DNA from: Neurospora intermedia
Taxonomy: Eukaryota > Ascomycota > Sordariomycetes > Sordariales > Sordariaceae
NCBI GenBank assembly: GCA_037102815.1
Contig: BTPP01000004.1
Coordinates: 1,612,001-1,676,000 of the forward strand
DNA: 64,000 nt
Reading direction: 5' to 3'
Made by a program: the position numbers and the translations under genes. Shown here in pieces: positions 45,887 to 56,566 of this stretch. Positions within the stretch are counted from its first letter, which is position 1; every line of letters starts with the position of its first letter. The notes under the pieces are model-generated. The model was not told the origin of the DNA and ran no database searches. It was given only the letters and a program-made list of their open reading frames with translations.

Positions 45887-47427
45887 CGTGGCGGCGAGCG
45901 GAGAGGGATCGACTCGGAAGCCCGGGGAAGGAAGAACGCTTGAGGGACCACCACAGAGTTGTAGTCTGCGGGATTCTTGTCCGGTCCAAAGAAAAGAAAA
46001 AGGGCGAGTATAATAGCGGCACGAGCGAGGGATTAAGTCCCACGTCCCGGCCGGTGGTGGTAAGGCCGCAAAAGAGTGTCGGTGTCGGTTATCTCACTGC
46101 CGACTGCGTTGGGGATTGTGGGGTTGTTTGGGGAAATGCCAATGGATCAAAGAGACGAACGTGGAGCCGTCGATGATGAGATGCAGGAAGCTCCAATCAC
46201 GAGAGATATGTATGGTGGAAATAAGCGTGTGTATTCACGACATAAAAAGGACGGACGCGTCCATTGCTTTTGTAGGACGAAGTTGGATAGTTTCATCAAT
46301 TGCATAAATTAGGTATTCAGGTCTCCTTCAGACGCTTGAAGCATTCTGGAATCCAGATGTCAATCCCGTCACGGTCTTGACTTGTGCTGCGACAACTTCC
46401 CCACACTTCACCGGCCGACGCCTTCGCGAGTTGTGAGGTCGTTCCCGAAAGCGGGCATGTGTTACGTAGCATCACAGCTTCAACCCTAACCCTTCAATGC
46501 TTTCCATCCTAAAGCATCTCCACACTTTTCCGCCTCAGTCTTCTGGTGATCGGTCCCTGGCCGTGCAGGATCTGTTGGGTCGCGAGCCCAAAAAGCTTCA
46601 TGGAAGAAGCTGTCATCAGATGTTTCACCTTGATCAAAGTCTGTCTTTTGCGGAGGCAGAGTAGGGTATATTTATAAAAGGCCGTCCGAGTCTGATGAAA
46701 AAACTATATACAAGAAAATGAGAACCCTCCATGGCTGCGTTTTGTGAGCCTTTTTTTCTCTTCTAGTGGTCCTGATCTTAATATCATCTCTATGGTGGTT
46801 AAACAAAGGAGACGTTAACGAACTCGGCCAAGTGACAGAGCTTCGAATAGAAATTACACAATACTAGAATAGCGATGATGCATGCACAAGGCAAAAAAGA
46901 GGTAGCCATGTCAACCACTCTTTCCAACTTCTCGCTTTCCCAATGACAAAATACGTCGCAATTGAAACTACCCGCTTTCTTTTTCCCACAAGATCCATCA
47001 ACAGAGAACCTCCCAAGTCAAAAGTGCGGGGCCCAAATTGCGGCGTGGCTAATATGTGCACAATGTACAGGGGCACCAGGAGAACCAACATGCGCTGTGA
47101 TGCTTCAGGCCTGCCTCTCCCCTGATGTGTTGTCCCATCTCTTTCGAACGCCCCTCTGGCGGGCAAGCCTCGTCCAGCGCGCGGAATCAGACCTTGTTCC
47201 CTTTTTGAAAATGTAGAAAGAAGTAAACAGCTCTCGCCGTGCGGTAGTGTCCTATGTTTCCTGTACACGCCTTGAAACTCCGAAACTTGAAAAAGTCATC
47301 AATGCAACAGCGAACCCCAACAGAAGCCTCATGTGCCGAAAAGAAAGAAAGGAGCACAGCAAGCCCTTCAATTTGCCAGGTCGGTCTTGTTTCTTTTTCA
47401 TCAACTTGTGCCGTTTATATCTACACT
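45887..47427. other. gpi13 promoter region and 3' flank of the small membrane protein gene
   Basis: Both neighbours are on the minus strand, so this holds the gpi13 leader and promoter (left part) and the 3' untranslated region of the 181-aa gene (right part). No gene is recognised. Confidence 0.5.
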
Positions 47428-47973
47428 TTAACGGTACTCCTTCTCCTTGAGGCCGCCGATTTTCTCGATATCGACCGAGACAAACTGCGAGTTGCTTTCC
47501 TTCTCGTACGCGGGGAGCTGCTCATCCTGGCGGGGTTCGAGGCCAATGGTCGACTCTCCAAGTCTGACAACCAGGACACGACCGCTGCGGCGGCGGCCTT
47601 GGTCATCCTGCTCATCTGGGAACGTAATGTGGATTTCGGGAACGTTGTCGGGCGAGTGAGGAGGGGAAGCAGGGTTAGCCAGCATGGGCTGTCCATCCTT
47701 GAAGACAATGACGCTGGACCGGGGGGCGCCGGGCCCAGTCGAAATCGTTAAACGCCGGTGATTACTGGAATGCTTTTGGTCGTCGCGGTACTGAGGAAGA
47801 CCCTCGCTGTGCCCGGGCGTCTTTTGCTTGATTCTCTTGAGGAGCAAGAGAATGGTGACTGACAGAAGGGCGCAAAAGACGAGCGCCAGGAGGGCAATCA
47901 TTAGGTTGACAATGTGGTCCTTGGACGACTCATCGTCGACGGTGCGGCGAGCAAAGCTTCTAAGTGACTCCAT
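47428..47973 (-). CDS. Small single-pass membrane protein with conserved-looking cytosolic tail (181 aa)
   Basis: Single exon. A short polar N-terminus leads to one strong membrane span (about 22-46, NLMIALLALVFCALLSVTIL), followed at once by basic residues (KRIKQK). This suggests a type I/III orientation with the tail in the cytosol. The tail has a Pro-rich stretch and the string VPEIHITFPDEQDD. It also contains GRVLVVRLGESTIGLEP and LPAYEKE, a near PPxY-like site that could be an adaptor or ubiquitin-ligase docking motif. It ends with VDIEKIGGLKEKEYR. The tail looks constrained rather than random, and I believe similar small proteins occur in other Sordariomycetes, but I have no function for it. 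There is no signal peptide apart from the span itself. Confidence 0.78.
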   Translation of the reverse strand: MESLRSFARRTVDDESSKDHIVNLMIALLALVFCALLSVTILLLLKRIKQKTPGHSEGLPQYRDDQKHSSNHRRLTISTGPGAPRSSVIVFKDGQPMLANPASPPHSPDNVPEIHITFPDEQDDQGRRRSGRVLVVRLGESTIGLEPRQDEQLPAYEKESNSQFVSVDIEKIGGLKEKEYR

Positions 47974-50834
47974 TTGGGCGTTTGTGTATGTAAAGACTGT
48001 AGCTTATATGTGGTGGTATGTGGTGTATGAGTGTGTTGTACAGGTATATGTACGCTTGGTAGAACGAATGTCGTCGGTGTGAGATTGGTCGCGGCACTCG
48101 ATAATGCTTCTTCAAAAGCTACCTATAAACGATGGATATGTCGGGATTCTGGAGCTATAGTAAGTCAAACTGTTAGCAACTGGTCCCTTGGTCTCGTGGT
48201 TGTGGGCGCGCCGCGAATCTTGGTGTTCTCTATAGTCTCCTGCCATTCCTGGACTGCTATGTGAAGAAACTCTATGGTGACGTTTGGGACTCTAGGGCTC
48301 AGGGGCTCAGGGGCTTCTGTCCGGAGACGCACGCAAGGGATGGCCGTACCAAGAATCTACCCAAGATATACCGGTTTGTCCAAACAGCGTCGTGGTCGGT
48401 GGGGATCTGCGTGAAAAGGGAAAAAAGACTGGACGGAATCGACTAAGAGAGTGAAGTCGAAACCAAGGGGTTGTGAAGGAAAGAATGGGTTTTGTTGGAA
48501 AAAGAATGACAAAGAGCAGCAGTCCCCTAGACCGTTGACGCCGACAATGGTTTGGTGTTTGGTTGTTGAAGAAGTTGAGATGGAGGAGTTGGGTTGGGGG
48601 GGAAAGCGAAAGAGGAGAAGAAGGACCCGGCCGGTTCAAGAGACGAGCGACCTGTGAGCGACAAGACGGGCGAGCGGTCCAGAAGGCCTTAACGAAGCAC
48701 AACCCCCCCTGCCAGACTCCATCCCGGCACACTCCCACGCCCCAACTCCTGGCTCTCCTGGGTCACTGGGTGCCATCCTGCCCTGGCCGTTTGGCTCGAG
48801 TGTGCTTGAGTGGTCGCAACGGAGCTCGCGTGTGGGCTCGCAGGGCTCCATCCGTCAGGGGGAGCTGGGGAAAGAAAAGGAGCTATCCCCAAACTGGAAC
48901 GGGCTCTTTTTTGACCTGCATATCAAAGCAGGGGCCGCTCACAAGCTCGTCCAGGGCGCCAACCAGAGCACGCCGTTCGCGCTCCATTCGCTTTCGAGAT
49001 TGGGATGACGGCCCCGCCCAATCCCAGCAGCTGTCCAATGACCGTGTCCAATGGTCGATGAGGGCGGGTCTAATTTGTGATTGCCGCTAAGGACCCACCT
49101 AGCCTTCTGTTTTTGGCATCAGGGCACCAGGGTGTGGAGGGGCCACTTTTGGAATTTTTGGAAAATGGAAAGGGAACCGAACCATCGAGGAACCATGGCC
49201 TGTGCTCGATTCGGCTCTCCCCAAGATTGCATGACAATGCACAATGCATCCCCGTTGCAATCAATCGAGGTGTGCCGCATTTTGCTGAGATGAGGGCGCT
49301 CGCCTGGCTGTGAAGAGGGCTGTCAATGTCTCGTCACAATTCCAGTGCACAATTGGCTTCATCTACAAGTCCGAAGAGTTCAACCGAGGGAGAGAGCAAG
49401 ACGCAATAGAACCGAGACATGTCCTGTCTTATCGACACGCGCTTTCCTTGCTTTGCTGAACTCCATTTCAGTTCCGTTTTGTTGGGTCTGCTAGGGCAGT
49501 TGCAAACGCCTTCCTTTGGTGCAAAGATACTAAGCAAAACATTGATTCGTCAAAGGAATCTGTCAGGTGCTTGTTCAACCTTTCTCGTCACCTCGACGAG
49601 TTTTTCGATCCTACCTACCTTTCAGTCTTTTCTCACTCTAGTAGTTTCTGCTCGGCGTATCGCTTCCTTCCTGCACCACAGTCGACAACGATAGGATCGA
49701 TTCAAGTTCTCTTCAACACGCCACCAACTCCAGTCCTTTTTGACGCACTTGCATCACGGCACCGCTTCAATCGTGCTTGCCACGATTCCCAATGTCCAGA
49801 GCCCACTCAACGTTCGGCTGATACCGACGAACAAGCGCCCTTCCAATCACGAAATCGTAACGAAGGCTGCAGCTTTGCGGTACTGCGACATCCAATCATC
49901 AGTCTTTCTTCGCCAATCCCCCGCATCTCGACGTGCTTTATCTGGCGAGCCACACACGACACTCAACATGGACAAGCCGACGGCATCTTTGGCGATTCGC
50001 CCTTGGTTGACTTGGGGTCACTGAGGTCCTGTTGTCAGTTAGTGATTGCCATACTGCTTGGTATCACAAACGCTTCTTCAAGGCCCCGATATCTGTCTCA
50101 CTTTGTCAAACCTGAAGATTGTTGAAGTGGTCCTGCTCTGTCTGAAGGCAGCACTGGCGCCCGAGCCCTGGCGGTTTGCTTTTCTCAACATGAACAAGTG
50201 TTCCTGCGATCAATTCTTGCCGTATTCTCGTCTTCACACAGAGTCAGGTTGGCTGGCCGGCGCTCTCGAGTGCAGTATGGTTAGGAGGACTTGGGACCGC
50301 AACAGCCAAAACACTGGCAAGGTCCGGCAGATCAAATGGAAAGGAAACACCATCGGCTGTCTTTGCCCTGTCAGATTCCCGCTGCCGGCCCCGGAGCCGC
50401 TTGGCACCCTAACGACATGCTGTCCTACTGCAGTTGTTGGAGCAGATTGTCAGGCAGACGGCCTTTTGACTGCAGGCGACCGTCTCAAAGGTCAGTGACT
50501 GGAACGTTCAAGACAACAATATCCTCCCAGACCACTTGGATATTGCCACTTTCCTTTTGTGAGACGGGAAAAGTTCATATACAGGGGCAACAAGGCAAAC
50601 GCTTCTAGTCACATGAACAGCTGGGTGTACTGATGTCATGTTTCCAGTCATATCAAAGTACGCCGTCCCCTCTTTCCAGTGAGAGTTGGGTTCGTGACAT
50701 GGCTCGTCTGGGCGGGATATCGATTCTAGAAGGTGTAATTCGGGTTGGTTTGCGCAAGCGATACGTCGGTTGGTATGGCGCCAACGCCCAGGTTCCCTTT
50801 GAAACGTGGCGAACCATCTCGATCCGGCCCTCAC

Positions 50835-50862
50835 AAAAAAAAAAAAAAAAAAAAAAAAAAAA
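50835..50862 (+). repeat. Poly(A) tract, 28 bp
   Basis: An uninterrupted run of 28 A in the gene-poor interval. No preceding coding sequence or target duplication is evident. Confidence 0.95.
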
Positions 50863-52699
50863 CTTCGAAACGATGACGATAGAAAGGTGTGTTTCTGCTC
50901 CATGTACTCCCTCGAGTCTCCTACTATACGACTCGCTGTGCGTACCTCCTCACCAGTGATCGTTTGTAGCGAGTTGGAGCTCAGTTCGGAGCCGGATAAG
51001 AGTTGTTCGCAACCGAGTGCTGGCGCCAGGAGTGGCGGAATACGGTGTTGCAAAGGGCGGGTGCGGTTAGCTTTGTCGATTCGAACAACTGCTTGTTGGC
51101 ATCGGCCACTGTAGCGGAGGAGGGTCTACGAATATTTCAATCCCTGGTAAGAGAGAGTTGGGGTTATACTGACAACGACTCAAAACACTTACCCTGGTTC
51201 AGCCCAGTGCCAACCACAGCATCCACACGCATATCGATCGACAAACCATATCTTGCACTCCCGTTGAGCGATTACTCTCAATGATGTACATACATACGCC
51301 ATTCTTGCGGGCTTTGCCGAGTTGCGCAAGCTGAGACATTGTCAACCTCAACATACCCAAGGACCATCATAGCGCATCCTGCCGTCTTCCTAAAGTTTCT
51401 ACTCTGACTAACTGTGTTCTATGTCTAGGACGGAATAACAATGATGCGAAAGCATAAGGAACCACGAGTGGACCAGACGACAGTCATGGACCGGTCTGTT
51501 TACAACAATGGCCTGACAGCGATGCGCACATTGTATGCAGATTCCAGGGCTCCCGTACGTACTGAGATTGTGACATTTTTCCTCACAGCCCGGTTGGTGC
51601 CCGAGGCCGTTTTGTTTTTCCTGTCCGAATCGAAACCAGCGGGTGTCACAAACGGCGCCCTTTTTTGAAACAGCAAATTGGTAACGAGAACCCCAGTCTG
51701 CATGTTGGGGATAGCGGCGAGACATGCACCTTTCACATAACTCTTGATCTTTTACCGCCCCTTGATCTTAGCGGAGTTGGTGGCAAGAACAGACAAAGGG
51801 CATTCCCTCCAACGACCAAATCTTGACAGCAACCCCTCATCCCTTGCTTTACCCTCTGGGACGCAATGTTTTATGTACCTCGTCGCCTACTACTGCGTAT
51901 ATGTGATCTTTGAGTGCATAAGGCAATCTCTTGGTGTCTCTCAACGGCGTTTCCCTTTCATACCATCGAATGGTTAAGGGTGACCGCCTCTGAGGACCGG
52001 CAGCCAGTCCCGCATAGCACAACAGTCATCACGGAATATGCTGTAACTTGACTAGTTTGACTGCTGCATGTCAAGAGACATCTCGTTATCTTGATGCCAG
52101 ATCCTGCTCACTATGTAGGTAACATACCTACAGGTAGTTACAAGACACTGTCGTCGCCTGGATCTAGACTACCCTAGTCAGCCGCGCCCGGCCGGCCGAT
52201 ATCAACTTGGCTTTTATGTAAGCCTAGGCTCCTGATTTCCATTCAAAACTATTGCGTTCAATCGTCCGTTTTGGGTATGGGGAAATGTTCCATCAATCGC
52301 CCACGGGCATCTGCGATCATTGCTTGCCCGACTTAGAGATAGATGATGACTGAGAAATTGACAGTCGTCAGTGCATCAGCAGCAATCATTACTGCCAATG
52401 ATATATCAACCCTGGAGAGGCACAATATTTCGTATACTTGTACATTATTGTCGTTGGTTTCTCATCCATGTCTTTGCTGTTGTAAACCAACCCGCAGCTG
52501 GTTCAGTAAAACGATCGCTCTATTCAAAAGCGGACATTATCATACACTGGACGACATTGACAACACTTGTACCTTGACCCTGGCGAGATATAGCAAACAT
52601 GACGGATACTTTAGAGCTGAGCGCTAAAAGAACACTAGCGACGCATCTGCAAACATGACGCAGACTGCCGCGAGTTCGAAGGCGGGAAAACTTACAATG

Positions 52700-52731
<32 letters not shown>
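52700..52731 (+). repeat. Poly(A) tract, 32 bp
   Basis: An uninterrupted run of 32 A in the gene-poor interval, with no feature around it that would explain it as a processed-transcript tail. Confidence 0.95.
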
Positions 52732-52733
<2 letters not shown>

Positions 52734-54660
52734 AATTGAAAAAAGGCAATGGCCAATATTGTGAACCAACGTCGGTGACAGTATTGTAACTCCTCAGTAT
52801 TTCCCCACAAAGCACCAGCATCAACACCAATGGCAACGTACGCAAACCTCTCTTCATTCTTCGCAAATCAAAGCAGCCAGTCATAAAAAATCTCCTCAAC
52901 TAGTCAACAGAGCGGCACTCCTTGGGTAGACTGGAAAACGGCTGCGGCGTACCATCACGTAATATAGACTGTTGTAACGCAGCATTGTCGCGGTGTCACC
53001 AAGCCGGACGGCTTCGGTTACCTGCTGGTCTACCAGTCCTGCAAGACGGACCCCCCCTCCCCCCCTTGATTTCATTAGCGAAGAGAAAACGATCCGCTCG
53101 CGACATCCAGCTTGTCGCTCCAGCAGCGGCACACGCGTCTTGAAAGTCGGTAGAGGGAGGAACCTGGCTGATCTCAGTCAATTGCGCAAGTGCACTCTTG
53201 CAACCTTTCTGTACCACGAAAGATATGATGACTTTGAAAGTACTTTTGTCAATACCAAATGACGGTGCCAGCGGCCAACAACTCACCTCTAACGCCTAAG
53301 GCTGTCCAACCGTCCCACCCTATCGGGATATATGTCCTTTACAGCCAGCCGGAAGGCAAGCACGAGCAATGCCCTCAACACAAGAGTGACCATCTAGAAC
53401 AGGGTGACCTGGGACAAGGTCTTTAGTATAAAAAAGTACACCAGTTTCTATAGTCATTTTCCCAGCCTCGCGCTGTCGAGGTCATGTCACCTCCCTCGTG
53501 CCTTTACGGGACGTTCAATACTACCTCTAGGGTAGATATATGTATACCAGGTGCGCCCCACAACACATGCTATGTAGATTTCGGGTTCGTCAGCCATCGA
53601 AGAGCCTCTCTCCATAGCGGGCGCAGATTTTTTTGTGATGGCCGTACAAAGAGCGAAGGCGTCGTAATCACACAACTTCGCCCATCAGTGCCGGCTTCAT
53701 CAAGTTTTACGTCCCAAGATCTGGTGGACCGCAGCCCGACGCTGTTGTTGGATTCTGTCGACAAACTCGAAGCATCGAGGTTCCAGTGACGCTCGCTGCA
53801 TGGATCAAGGAAGATTGCCAGGCACGGACATCCGCTCGAAGCCCCATCGAACCCTGTAACCTAACTGTAACAAAGGGAGCTAAAAGTCCACTGTCGGCAC
53901 TAACCGAAAACACCAGCAAACCACCAAGCCGACTGCACCTACCTAGCCAGCGAGCATCCACAAGACTTCCATCCTGCCCGTATTTCTCGACGGACATCCA
54001 TAGAGGTACCCTGGGCAGGAACTCGGATTGGTGTCAAGGTGCTATCATCAGCTACCTGACGCCCGGATGGGATTGAGCAAGAAATCCTCGACTTGCCACT
54101 CTTCATGACCTGAGTGCTTTATGCTGAGCGCGCAGGCTCCGCCACCAGCAACCTAAAGCACGACACAAGGGAAAAGTTGGACCAAGCCTGGCATTCAACC
54201 GACTTTGTTGGATGGATGTCCGCCGTTAGGTTGGTACATAACATAGCTACATATGTATAATAAAACGCGGACCATAAAAACGTAACAAAAATAGGTTGAT
54301 TTTCAGGGCAAAACCCCGTGTATCCCTGGCGTATATCATTCCCGGCACTCGACCAGGCACGAGCACTGCTTTTTCCCTGGGACCATCAAACACAATTGGA
54401 CCGTGACGAAACAAAAAGTGCAGCCGTAACGGGGCTCTCCCTATATCTTGGGCGATCCCCCCACATTGCGTGCGTGCAGACCACCACACCTCCACCCTGG
54501 TTCATCCCTCCGCGCCAGGTCCGGACGACGCCCGCCTCACCACCTTCTACCGTCCACCAAGCCCAGCACGCCTCACAACTAACAACGTACGTACAGCCAG
54601 GCCAAGTGAAGAGAACTTCAAGGAACATATACATAAAAACCCCGAAATATACCTCAAGGC

Positions 54661-54661
<1 letters not shown>

Positions 54662-54694
<33 letters not shown>
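54662..54694 (+). repeat. (CTG)11 trinucleotide repeat
   Basis: Eleven perfect CTG units lie about 1.9 kb before the Pumilio start. On the minus strand this reads (CAG)11 and would give 11 Gln within an open frame of 134 codons, but no domain supports that frame. It is more likely a microsatellite in promoter or leader DNA. Confidence 0.95.
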
Positions 54695-54695
<1 letters not shown>

Positions 54696-56566
54696 ACCAA
54701 GGGCACGCACAACCATAAGTACCAAGCTGAATTTATTCCATTCCCCAAATCGGTCGGCCACGCTGCGTACGCCGCCTTAGTTCCGTCCACCTATTCTTCC
54801 ACTTCCCTTGCCTATAAAACACATCTATGCCCTGATTAATTCTTCACCCTCCTTCTTGGTCGACACCCACTCGTCCACACATACCGTTCCATCTTCCCTT
54901 CAGGTCGCTACATTCTCACCAACAGCGGTCGGGCTCAACTAGGCCCGTCGCTCTAAACATACAACAATCTTGGCCTTCCTGTCATAAAGGTACCTACCTA
55001 GACTACTACTCTCTGCTGCTCGCCCAGAGGCTTGACTTACTACACCTACTTGGGGCAGACTTGACCTCACTCCGCTGGCTGCTACATTCCACCCTGGCCT
55101 GGACCGGCAACCGCAACCACGTACCCTTGCTGCCTACCCCGGTTTTTCAGATTTGTACGTCTGAGATTGCATCCACTCCGTTGCCAAACAGTCTCATTTG
55201 GAAGGGGGGGATCTGTTTTATAAACATTCGGGTGCTCTGCTCAACAGCAGCGCCCGACGCCTTCGTTCAGACATCGGTTTCTCTCCTTCTTATCCAGAAT
55301 TACCCCCCTCCGACCACAACTGAGAGAGGTGTCATATACACCACAACTTTTGGATGGTCCCTCGGCCTATGGTAAGTGCAAAAGTTCCCCCGCTCCCCAC
55401 AGTTTCTTTTTCCCAAGGAGGAGGAAACGTCGTCACTCCCCGCCGCCGCTGCCCATCCCCACTCCCGACGACTACCGGCCACCTCCCGTCGGCGTAGGTT
55501 GCTCCGCTTCCCCCCCGGTAGTCCCGTCCAGTGCCGGGACCCAGTCTAGACCCCCCGAGTCCGGATGCCAGTGTCAAGACTGCGCGACGTCAAGTGAGGG
55601 GCTCAAGGGCAGTAGTTGCCCTTGGGTTCGCCCCATCCTGCGCCATTCTTATTTTCTTGTGTATCCTTCTCATCGCCCCGCCTTCTCGTGTATCCGTGCC
55701 AGATTTCCACAGATCATGACACGCATCTTCTTTTCTGTTACCATTCATAACTTCTTCCGTTACTCCCACGCCATACTCCTTCTGTGACCTGCCACTGGCG
55801 GCCGCGCCCCCCAAGGTTCGATCAAAATGTCTAAAGACGGTAGCCGCATGCCCTTGCCCTAAAGGTACTTTCTGGGTTGTATTGTCTACTTCCAGACTTT
55901 CCTATCGTCCTACAAGTCGGATCAAGGCTCCGATCCGTAAACCGCAGCCCAAGCCTTTGCATTTGATACCTATGCACCCTGTCTTCATCATGCTCAAGTA
56001 CATATGCTTGCACAATCCCAATTTCCGCTACTATTCTGATCACCCAAGGATAAGAGCCCTTCCTGCCCTGCCAAATGATCTCTGGGCTCGTCTCATCTTC
56101 CTTATATCAGAAACAACCCCCCTTCCATGTCACCATCAACTATCAAGCATCCTGAGCCTATTCAGCTACTATATGATCATCAACTTACGCTCATCCGCCT
56201 GATACAGCACATATGCCACATACTTCGTACCAGAGTCAGACGTTGTACCTGATAGACCACTCGAGGTTTCAACTACCAAGTCATAATACGCCAACAGAGC
56301 AATAATCGACCCCTTCGATACCCTAATCATCTTGTCGGTGCCCAGTTACATACGCCCACGACCGAGCCCACCGCCCTATCAGCTGCTTCCGCCAGTACCA
56401 GTAAGACTGGAATCACCAAAGCCCTCAACATAACCCAACAGGTCCTCATCCTTCAGTAGCTTCAGCCGAGTCATCACGTCTCGCCAAGTATCATCTTCGT
56501 CCTCTACCTCCCCGCAGTGTGATTGGAAAACGTTCTTGTTAAAACGACAAGACTTCAGATCGCATC

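Larger units (their letters stand above)
47974..56566. other. Second gene-poor interval, upstream of the Pumilio gene
   Basis: About 8.6 kb with no gene that I can support. It holds two long poly(A) tracts, a (CTG)11 repeat and C-rich runs (about 53047-53066). It also holds a few short frames that read somewhat like exons near 49.6-50.0 and 51.0-51.6 kb (see findings). The right 1-2 kb are probably the Pumilio promoter and a long leader with several small upstream ATG frames. Confidence 0.5.

Noticed and set aside
49571-50125. 184-codon frame in the second gene-poor interval
   Set aside because: A second plus-strand frame is open over the same DNA, neither has a domain, and no splice pairing links it to other pieces.
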